Shown here piece by piece: positions 1 to 5,095 of a stretch of 5,230 nucleotides of DNA. The position numbers were made by a program, and so were the translations under genes. The DNA is from Oscillospiraceae bacterium (GTDB lineage Bacteria; Bacillota; Clostridia; Oscillospirales; Oscillospiraceae). Location of the stretch: assembly GCA_016296235.1 (NCBI GenBank), contig JAEDJR010000137.1:1-5230 (forward strand), read 5' to 3'. The first letter of the stretch is position 1. Every line of letters starts with the position of its first letter. The notes beneath the pieces are model-generated. The model had not been told where the DNA came from. It searched no databases and saw nothing but the letters and a program-made list of their open reading frames with translations.

Positions 1-76
1 TGGTGGACGATAACGGACTCGAACCGCTGACCCTTCGCACGTCAAGCGAATGCTCTACCAGCTGAGCTAATCGTCC
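1..76 (-). tRNA. tRNA-Val (anticodon GAC)
   Basis: Read on the minus strand this is a complete 76-nt cloverleaf with encoded 3' CCA, which falls at the very edge of the window. The acceptor stem is GGACGAT/ATCGTCC, the D stem GCTC/GAGC, and the anticodon stem TTCGC/GCGAA encloses the loop TTGACGT, giving anticodon GAC. The variable loop is GGGTC and the T arm is AGCGG-TTCGAGT-CCGTT. Anticodon GAC reads the valine codons GUC and GUU. Its own consensus promoter lies just upstream, so the transcript needs only a leader of about 7 nt before the mature 5' end. Whether further tRNAs follow in the same transcript cannot be seen because the window ends here. Confidence 0.97.
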
Positions 77-82
77 GGATGC

Positions 83-118
83 GAGAATTATTATACACAA
101 CTCTCGCGGATTTGTCAA
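83..118 (-). promoter_or_regulatory. SigA-type consensus promoter of tRNA-Val
   Basis: On the minus strand a perfect -35 (TTGACA, 118-113) and a perfect -10 (TATAAT, 95-90) are separated by 17 bp. This is the full vegetative sigma consensus, as expected for a stable RNA gene. Transcription should start near 83-84, a few bases ahead of the tRNA 5' end at 76. The -35 box sits only 10 bp past the stop codon of the Dabb gene. A 6-bp inverted repeat (81-86 with 102-107) straddles the -10 box. Confidence 0.88.
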
Positions 119-128
119 GAACTATTTT

Positions 129-413
129 CTAAAACTCAAAATCGACTGCGCCCCGGGCTTCCCGGATGGACTTGCACAACTGGCTGACCGCCACATGACG
201 GGGGTCGTGCTTGTAGCGCTCCAGGGCCTCCAGGTCATCAAAATCGGCGATCAGGCAGGCATCATAGTTGTTGCCGTCCTTGCAGTTGACGCCGATCTCC
301 ATGTGCCGGATCTCGGGGATGACCCCGTCCAGGGCCCGGAGGCCGGAGAGGAAGGTTTTCATATTCTCTTCCTCACCGGCGCGGAATTTCCACATGATAA
401 CGTGACGGATCAT
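129..413 (-). CDS. Dabb (stress-responsive alpha/beta barrel) domain protein
   Basis: A 94-residue protein consisting of a single Dabb domain, the dimeric ferredoxin-like barrel fold. Visible family features are the first strand with a conserved His (MIRHVIMWKF, H4), a central helix followed by IPEIRHMEIGVN (32-43), the strand YDACLIADFDD (50-60), and the typical C-terminal RYKHDPRHVAV (66-76) with Tyr67, His69, Pro71 and His73. Length matches the family (about 95-105 residues). Members range from plant stress proteins to polyketide-cyclizing enzymes, and small stand-alone bacterial ones mostly have no known function. The ATG at 413 was chosen because the Dabb fold begins there and GAAGGG (428-423) precedes it by 9 nt; the frame stays open further up but only as an antisense-like shadow inside nfnB. 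It starts 5 bp after the nfnB stop, so it is the last gene of the nfn operon. A role linked to redox metabolism is only suggested by that position. Confidence 0.85.
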   Translation of the reverse strand: MIRHVIMWKFRAGEEENMKTFLSGLRALDGVIPEIRHMEIGVNCKDGNNYDACLIADFDDLEALERYKHDPRHVAVSQLCKSIREARGAVDFEF

Positions 414-418
414 GACGC

Positions 419-1801
419 TCAGCCCTTCATGGCCTTGTCGATGGCAGCGGCGGCCTTCTTGCCGGCGCCCATGGCCAGGATGACGGTAGCAGCGCCCGTG
501 ACGGCGTCGCCGCCGGCGTAGACCTGATCTCTGGTGGTCATGCACTCCTCGTTGACCACCAGGCAGCCCTTCTTGTTGGTCTCCAGGCCGGGGGTGGTGG
601 AGCGGATCAGGGGGTTGGGGGAGGTGCCCAGGGACATGATGACCGTGTCCACATCCAGGACGAACTCGCTGCCCTCCACGGGGATGGGACGGCGGCGGCC
701 GGAGGCGTCAGGCTCGCCCAGCTCCATCTTGATGCACTTCATGCCGTTGACGCGGCCGTCCTCGCTGCCGAGAATCTCGGTGGGGTTGGTGAGGGTCATG
801 AACACGATGCCCTCTTCCTTGGCGTGGTGCTGCTCCTCCAGACGGGCGGGCATTTCGGCTTCGCCGCGGCGGTAGACGACATAGACGTTCTCGGCGCCCA
901 GACGCTTGGCGCAGCGGGCGGCGTCCATGGCCACGTTGCCGCCGCCCACGATGGCGACGGATTTGCTGACGATGATGGGCGTATCGGAGCTCTCTTCGTA
1001 GGCCTTCATGAGGTTCACGCGGGTCAGGTACTCGTTGGCGGAGTAGACGCCGCGCAGAGCTTCGCCGGGAATGTGCATGAACATGGGCAGACCGGCGCCG
1101 GAGCCGACGAACACAGCCTTGAAGCCCATTTCAAACAGCTCGTCGATGGACAGAACCTTGCCGATGACCATGTCGGTCATGACCTGAACGCCCATGGCCT
1201 GGAGCTTCTTGACCTCGTTGGCCACGATGGCCTTGGGCAGACGGAACTCGGGAATGCCGTAGACCAGCACGCCGCCGGCGGTGTGCAGAGCCTCGAAAAT
1301 GGACACCTCATAGCCCTTCTTGGCCAGCTCGGCGGCGCAGGTCAGGCCGGCAGGGCCGGAGCCGACCACGGCCACCTTGCAGCCGTTGGGTTCGGGCTTT
1401 TCGGGCATGGCGTTGACGTTCTCGCGGTACCAGTCGGCCACGAACCGCTCCAGACGGCCGATGGCCACGGGCTCGCCCTTGACGCCACGGACGCACTTGC
1501 TCTCGCACTGGCTCTCCTGGGGGCAGACACGGCCGGACAGGGCCGGCAGGGCATTGGTGGAGGTGATGATGTCATAGGCGGCCTGGAAATCACCCTCGGC
1601 CACCTTGGCGATAAACTCGGGAATGCGGATATTGACGGGGCAGCCCTCGACGCACTTGGGCTTCTTGCAGTTCAGGCACCGCTTGGCCTCTTCCATGGCC
1701 ATCTCGGGGGTGTAGCCCAGGGCCACTTCCTTGAAGTTGTGATTACGGACGTTGGGCTCCTGCTCAGGCATGGGAGTCTTTGTCAAAGTCATATTTGCCA
1801 T
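419..1801 (-). CDS. nfnB: NfnB-type large subunit, NADH-dependent reduced ferredoxin:NADP+ oxidoreductase (GltD/GltA-like)
   Basis: A 460-residue cytoplasmic flavoprotein of the glutamate synthase small-subunit family. The N-terminal Fe-S region has C42-x2-C45-x4-C50-x3-C54 followed by PVNIRIPEFI, then a second Cys cluster at C93, C99 and C103; together these should hold two [4Fe-4S] clusters. The first Rossmann motif, VAVVGSGPAGLTCAAELA (143-160), binds FAD. The second, VAIVGGGNVAMDAAR (282-296), should bind NADP(H). The C-terminal YAGGDAVTGAATVILAMGAGKKAA (two adjoining parts, 428-451) completes the FAD site. Databases often call such proteins 'NADPH-dependent glutamate synthase', but no glutamate synthase large subunit is present and the adjacent upstream gene is the NfnA partner, so Nfn (ferredoxin + NADH/NADP+ bifurcating transhydrogenase) is the better reading. 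Start: ATG at 1801, with AAGGAGG (1816-1810) 8 nt upstream; a TTG two codons earlier lies too close to that site. The Shine-Dalgarno overlaps the nfnA stop, implying coupled translation. Confidence 0.9.
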   Translation of the reverse strand: MANMTLTKTPMPEQEPNVRNHNFKEVALGYTPEMAMEEAKRCLNCKKPKCVEGCPVNIRIPEFIAKVAEGDFQAAYDIITSTNALPALSGRVCPQESQCESKCVRGVKGEPVAIGRLERFVADWYRENVNAMPEKPEPNGCKVAVVGSGPAGLTCAAELAKKGYEVSIFEALHTAGGVLVYGIPEFRLPKAIVANEVKKLQAMGVQVMTDMVIGKVLSIDELFEMGFKAVFVGSGAGLPMFMHIPGEALRGVYSANEYLTRVNLMKAYEESSDTPIIVSKSVAIVGGGNVAMDAARCAKRLGAENVYVVYRRGEAEMPARLEEQHHAKEEGIVFMTLTNPTEILGSEDGRVNGMKCIKMELGEPDASGRRRPIPVEGSEFVLDVDTVIMSLGTSPNPLIRSTTPGLETNKKGCLVVNEECMTTRDQVYAGGDAVTGAATVILAMGAGKKAAAAIDKAMKG

Positions 1802-1809
1802 GTTCAAAT

Positions 1810-1816
1810 CCTCCTT
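1810..1816 (-). promoter_or_regulatory. Ribosome binding site of nfnB, overlapping the nfnA stop codon
   Basis: AAGGAGG on the minus strand lies 8 nt before the ATG at 1801 and shares bases with the nfnA TAA stop (1817-1815). It decides between the ATG at 1801 (ideal spacing) and the TTG at 1807 (spacing of 2 nt, too short). Confidence 0.88.
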
Positions 1817-2669
1817 ATTTAATCAGGTCCTTGCCCAGCTTTTCCATACGGCACATATGGGTCTGGTTGGTCTCGGCTTCCCGCTCCCGGTAGACGCCGT
1901 TGCGGTTCATCAGCTCGGCAAAGTCCACCTGATGGCCGTCGAAGTCGGGGCCGTCCACGCAGGCGAACTTCACTTCGCCGCCCACGGTGACGCGGCAGCC
2001 GCCGCACATGCCGGTGCCGTCCACCATGATGGGGTTCAGGCTGACGATGGTCTTGACGCCGAAGGGCTCGGTGGTCTTGGCGACAAACTTCATCATGGGG
2101 ATGGGGCCGATGGCCAGCACTTCATCGTACTGACGGCCGGATTCCAGCAGCTCCTGGAGCTTCACGGTGACGAAGCCCTTCTCACCGTAGGAGCCGTCGT
2201 CGGTCATGAGGTACAGGTTGTCGGAGGCGGCCTTGAACTCCTCCTCCAGGATGACGATGTCCTTGTTGCGGAAGCCGACAATGACGTCCACTTCCACGCC
2301 GGCTTCCTTGAAAGCCTTGGCGGAGGGGTATGCGATGGCGCAGCCCACGCCGCCGCCGACCACGCAGACGCGCTTCACGCCCTCGACCTCGGTGGGCTTG
2401 CCCAGGGGGCCGACGAAGTCCTGAATGTAGTCGCCTTCGTTCATCTGACCCAGCATATTGGTGGACAGGCCGACCTTCTGGAAGATGATGCTGACGGTAC
2501 CCTTCTCCCGGTCATAGCCAGCAATGGTCAGCGGTACGCGCTCGCCCTTTTCGTCGATGCGGAAAATGATGAACTGACCGGCCTTCGCCTTTTTGGCGAC
2601 GAACGGGGCCTCGATCTCCATGTAGGTGACGGAGGGATTCAGCTCCTTCTTGCATACGATTTTGTACAT
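1815..2669 (-). CDS. nfnA: NfnA-type small subunit, FAD/[2Fe-2S] ferredoxin-NAD(P) reductase-like protein
   Basis: A 284-residue protein of the PyrK/SudB/NfnA branch of ferredoxin-NADP reductases ('sulfide/dihydroorotate dehydrogenase-like FAD/NAD-binding protein'). An N-terminal flavin-binding barrel carries RVPLTI (44-49), the flavin-contact motif, and FVGPLGKP (85-92). The nucleotide-binding domain follows with CVVGGGVGCAIAYP (102-115). Near the C-terminus, D217-x4-C222-x2-C225-x11-C237 matches the [2Fe-2S] site of PyrK-like proteins with Asp in place of the first Cys, a feature reported for characterised NfnA. The subunit should bind FAD and NAD(H) and pass electrons through the [2Fe-2S] centre to NfnB. 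The ATG at 2669 is chosen because homology-like sequence starts at MYKIVCKKEL and AAAGGGATGG precedes it; upstream extension of the frame runs into the promoter. It is the first gene of the operon. The main alternative annotation is a dihydroorotate dehydrogenase electron-transfer subunit, but no pyrD is adjacent while nfnB is. Confidence 0.9.
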   Translation of the reverse strand: MYKIVCKKELNPSVTYMEIEAPFVAKKAKAGQFIIFRIDEKGERVPLTIAGYDREKGTVSIIFQKVGLSTNMLGQMNEGDYIQDFVGPLGKPTEVEGVKRVCVVGGGVGCAIAYPSAKAFKEAGVEVDVIVGFRNKDIVILEEEFKAASDNLYLMTDDGSYGEKGFVTVKLQELLESGRQYDEVLAIGPIPMMKFVAKTTEPFGVKTIVSLNPIMVDGTGMCGGCRVTVGGEVKFACVDGPDFDGHQVDFAELMNRNGVYREREAETNQTHMCRMEKLGKDLIK

Positions 2670-2680
2670 GATGGTTCCAT

Positions 2681-2686
2681 CCCTTT
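2681..2686 (-). promoter_or_regulatory. Ribosome binding site of nfnA
   Basis: AAAGGG on the minus strand, followed by ATGG, lies 11 nt before the ATG at 2669. Spacing is a little long and the match moderate, but no better start is in frame. An ATG at 2680 is out of frame. Confidence 0.55.
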
Positions 2687-2719
2687 CTATGTATGCGCCT
2701 GGGAAGCGGCGCCTTTTTC

Positions 2720-2755
2720 CATGGTGATTATACCAGTCAAATCTGGGCTTGTAAA
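2720..2755 (-). promoter_or_regulatory. Promoter of the nfnA-nfnB-Dabb operon with extended -10
   Basis: On the minus strand, -35 TTTACA (2755-2750, 5 of 6 consensus) and -10 TATAAT (2732-2727, perfect) are 17 bp apart, and TGG directly precedes the -10 box, giving the extended -10 motif TGnTATAAT. The start should fall near 2720, leaving a leader of about 50 nt before nfnA. The leader has a short hairpin (GCGCC/GGCGC arms, 2695-2699 and 2708-2712, loop of 8) but no recognisable riboswitch. Confidence 0.82.
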
Positions 2756-2819
2756 GCAAATTGTCTGAAAAAACGGGAGAATTTGGAACAGTTTGAAGAA
2801 GAAAAATAGACAAATAGAT

Positions 2820-2856
2820 GAAATTCTGCTGCTGTGGGCCGGAGGACCAGAATTTC
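2820..2856. repeat. 9-bp inverted repeat between the divergent promoters
   Basis: GAAATTCTG (2820-2828) and CAGAATTTC (2848-2856) are perfect inverted copies separated by 19 bp. The dyad lies in the 115-bp gap between the -35 boxes of the nfn promoter (minus) and the VanW promoter (plus). It has no T-tract on either side and does not follow a gene end, so it is not an obvious terminator. The arrangement would fit binding of a dimeric regulator, but no known operator consensus is recognised. The rest of this intergenic stretch (2756-2870) is AT-rich on its left half and shows no supported gene. Confidence 0.6.
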
Positions 2857-2870
2857 CCGATCCGGAGTCC

Positions 2871-2906
2871 TTGCAAAACGATTGGAAATCCGATATAATA
2901 ATAAAA
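2871..2906 (+). promoter_or_regulatory. Promoter of the VanW-family gene
   Basis: -35 TTGCAA (2871-2876, 4 of 6 consensus) and -10 TATAAT (2894-2899, perfect) are 17 bp apart on the plus strand. The start should be near 2906, leaving a leader of about 75 nt. That leader contains a GC-rich hairpin (GCGGC/GCCGC, 2946-2950 and 2954-2958) shortly before the ribosome binding site. Confidence 0.75.
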
Positions 2907-2967
2907 CCCATAGGCAGTTTGCCATGGCGAGTGACGATTGACGCTGCGGCCCGGCCGCGTGACAGAT

Positions 2968-2972
2968 AGGAG
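2968..2972 (+). promoter_or_regulatory. Ribosome binding site pointing to an ATC start
   Basis: AGGAG, within ATAGGAGCG, is the only good Shine-Dalgarno near the start of the VanW gene. Counting 8 nt downstream lands on the ATC at 2981, in the gene's frame. An in-frame ATT at 2975 is only 2 nt away. No ATG, GTG or TTG in the right frame lies within reach, and an in-frame TGA at 2960-2962 closes the frame upstream. Confidence 0.6.
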
Positions 2973-2980
2973 CGATTGCT

Positions 2981-5008
2981 ATCAGAAAGAAAGGTAAATT
3001 CGAACAGCCCCGGAAAGCGCCGGAACAGCCGGCTGCTGTGCCGGAGCCGGAGTTCGACCTGTCCTGGCTGGACCGGCTGGGGGAGGAGGAAGCGGAACCG
3101 GCGGCACCGGATCTTCCGGAGGAGCAGCCCGTTCCGGGGTCTGAAGCACCCACAGTTTTGATTCCGCCGCTGCCCCGGGAGGACGGGAGCCGGCGGCTTG
3201 CGGATGAGCCAACGGCGGTGCTTCCGCCGGTGTACCGCGGGACGCCGCAGCAGCGGCCGGAGCCGCCCCGGCGTCCGGAGCCCCCGCAGCGTCCGGAACG
3301 GCCTCCGCAGCCCCAACGGACGGAAAAGGAAGCCGGAAAACCGGGAAAAGCGAAGATGGGAACCGGCCTGCTGCTGGGGATCATTGCCGGCTGTATGGTG
3401 CTGGCCCTGGTGACCGGCGTATTTATTTACGGTCTGACCCTCAAGGGCGGAAAGACCATTTACCCCAACGTCTATGTGGCCGGCATCAATGTGGGCGGCA
3501 TGGAGCGGGAGGAAGCCATTGCGGCGGTGGACGGTGCCGTGAAGGCCTCCTACGCCTCGGCGACTTTGAAGGTGCAGCTGCCGGACAGAACGCTGTCCTT
3601 CAGCCCGGAGCAGACCAACGTGGCCCTGGACGCCGATGAAGCCATCGGGGAGGCCCTGGCCTATGGCCGGTCCGGCAATCCCTTCTCGGCGGTGACCAGC
3701 TATTTCAGCTGCCGCAGCCGCGAGCACTATATCGACCTGCAGACCATTCTGGATCTGGATGCAGACTACATCCACGCCATGATCGACCAGGTGGCCGCAG
3801 AGGTGGAGTCCGATCCCGCACCCACCAAGGTGCGCTATGACCAGGCCGCCCAGGCTCTGATCGTGGACGTGGGCTATCCGGACCGGGATCTGGATGCCGA
3901 CGGGCTGTACGAGGTGGTCTACAACGCCTTTATGAACAGCGACTTCACGCCTCTGTCCTGGGACTATGACGAGGTGCCCTGCGAGCCGGTGGATCTGGAG
4001 GCCTACTATGAGAAACACTGTACGGAAGCACAGGACGCCGTCTATGACGAGCTGACCCACACCATCCAGGCTTCGGAGGTGGGCTTCGGCTTCGACCTGG
4101 AGGAGGTTCAGAAGACCCTGGCAACGGCGGCGGCCGGGAGCCAGGTGGTGATCCGCCTGGAGGAGCAGGAGCCGGAGGTGGACGAAAAGGCTCTGGAGAA
4201 GGAGATGTTCGGCACCACCCTCTTCACCGCGTCCAGCGAATACGTCAACAACCCAGGGCGGACGGAGAATCTGCGGCTGGCCTGCGAAGCCATCGACGGC
4301 ACCATCCTGAACCCCGGCGAGGTGTTCTCCTTCAACGGCATCGTGGGCGAACGGACGGCGGACAAGGGCTATCAGGCTGCCACGGTCTATAACGGCGGCC
4401 AGAGCGTCCAGGAGCTGGGCGGCGGTGTGTGCCAGGTGGCCTCCACCATCTACTATGCCACCCTGCATCTCGACCTGGAGCAGGTGCACCGGGAGCCCCA
4501 CCAGTACGCCGTCACCTATGTGCCCTATGGCATGGATGCCACGGTCTACTGGGGCAGCATTGACTATCAGTTCAAGAATACCCTGTCCCATCCTCTGAAA
4601 ATCGAGGCAAATATTGACAACGGCCATGTAAACATCACACTGCTGGGCGTCCGGGAGAATGACAATACCGTGGAGATGAGCTATACCATCCTGGAATCCT
4701 ATCCCTGGCAGGAGGTGGAGGAGCTGGACGAGACCAAGCCCGTGGGCTACCGCGAGGTGGAGGTCACGCCCTATACCGGCTACAAGGTGGTCACCTACAA
4801 GACCATCAAGGATGCCGACGGCAACGAAATTTCCCGGAACCAGGAGGCGGTCAGCGTCTACAGCAAACGGGATCAGAAGGTAATCGTCGGCCCTGCGGAG
4901 GAGCCCTTCGAGCCGGATCCCTGGCCGGACGATGAGGAAGATCCCTGGGATCCCTGGCCCGAGGATCCGGATCCCGATGACCCGGATCCGGAAAACCCCT
5001 GGCCGTAA
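2981..5008 (+). CDS. VanW-family (YoaR-like) single-pass membrane protein with acidic Asp-Pro-Trp tail
   Basis: About 675 residues if translation starts at ATC 2981 (IRKKGKFEQPRK...), or 656 from the GTG at 3038. In the longer numbering: a cytoplasmic region (1-125) rich in Pro, Glu and Arg, with R-P-E-P-P-type repeats at about 91-114; one transmembrane helix at about 127-153 preceded by KPGKAK, so the N-terminus is inside; a YoaR/PG-binding-4-like region (VYVAGINVGGMEREEAIAAV onward, about 165-233) with a second similar part at about 367-399; a VanW domain at about 410-559 with the hallmark GGGVCQVASTIYYATL (480-495, Cys484); a possible G5-like segment (about 567-637); and a 38-residue acidic tail with repeated Asp-Pro-Trp. 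There is no LPxTG sorting signal. VanW proteins take their name from vancomycin-resistance clusters, but this gene stands alone without van ligases, so resistance should not be inferred; a peptidoglycan role is likely. From memory, VanW domains in Clostridioides difficile were recently reported to act as L,D-transpeptidases. It has its own promoter and terminator. Family assignment is firm; the start is uncertain. Confidence 0.88.
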   Translation: MRKKGKFEQPRKAPEQPAAVPEPEFDLSWLDRLGEEEAEPAAPDLPEEQPVPGSEAPTVLIPPLPREDGSRRLADEPTAVLPPVYRGTPQQRPEPPRRPEPPQRPERPPQPQRTEKEAGKPGKAKMGTGLLLGIIAGCMVLALVTGVFIYGLTLKGGKTIYPNVYVAGINVGGMEREEAIAAVDGAVKASYASATLKVQLPDRTLSFSPEQTNVALDADEAIGEALAYGRSGNPFSAVTSYFSCRSREHYIDLQTILDLDADYIHAMIDQVAAEVESDPAPTKVRYDQAAQALIVDVGYPDRDLDADGLYEVVYNAFMNSDFTPLSWDYDEVPCEPVDLEAYYEKHCTEAQDAVYDELTHTIQASEVGFGFDLEEVQKTLATAAAGSQVVIRLEEQEPEVDEKALEKEMFGTTLFTASSEYVNNPGRTENLRLACEAIDGTILNPGEVFSFNGIVGERTADKGYQAATVYNGGQSVQELGGGVCQVASTIYYATLHLDLEQVHREPHQYAVTYVPYGMDATVYWGSIDYQFKNTLSHPLKIEANIDNGHVNITLLGVRENDNTVEMSYTILESYPWQEVEELDETKPVGYREVEVTPYTGYKVVTYKTIKDADGNEISRNQEAVSVYSKRDQKVIVGPAEEPFEPDPWPDDEEDPWDPWPEDPDPDDPDPENPWP

Positions 5009-5011
5009 CAC

Positions 5012-5051
5012 ATAGAACAGCCACAGCAGGATCCTGCTGTGGCTGTTCTAT
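5012..5051. terminator. Perfect 40-bp palindrome, probable intrinsic terminator of the VanW gene
   Basis: Two perfect 20-bp inverted arms (5012-5031 and 5032-5051) meet with no spacer, centred on GGATCC. It begins 3 bp after the TAA stop. In RNA it would fold as a very stable stem of about 18 bp with a tight loop. The 3' arm ends in TTCTATT instead of a clean T-run, so release may be less efficient than at a classic terminator. Being symmetric, it could act on transcripts from either side. Position and stability support the terminator call. Confidence 0.75.
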
Positions 5052-5095
5052 TGAGATGTGCTGACGGAGAAGAAACAGCAAATTGGGGTTTATCT

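Noticed and set aside
824..2768. Two long plus-strand open frames (824-1822 and 1752-2768) opposite nfnB and nfnA
   Set aside because: Their translations are Gly/Ala/His/Asp-rich low-complexity shadows of the real genes, with no domain motifs and no start signals.
2818..2898. 26-codon plus-strand ORF beginning MKFCCCGPED
   Set aside because: The Cys run is eye-catching, but there is no ribosome binding site, it overlaps the inverted repeat and the VanW promoter -10 box, and it lies upstream of the predicted transcription start.
2924..2941. Five-codon ORF (MASDD) in the VanW leader, in frame with the main gene
   Set aside because: No Shine-Dalgarno precedes it and two in-frame TGA codons separate it from the main gene; it cannot supply the missing start.
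2981..5008. Vancomycin-resistance operon
   Set aside because: Only a VanW domain is present; no VanA/B-type ligase, VanH, VanX or VanRS genes are nearby, and VanW/YoaR proteins are common in non-resistant Clostridia.
2687..5011. Open frame of 774 codons on the minus strand opposite the whole VanW gene
   Set aside because: It mirrors the plus-strand gene's GC-biased codons, is rich in His/Leu/Gly/Arg with no recognisable domain, and lacks a ribosome binding site; the plus strand encodes clear family motifs.
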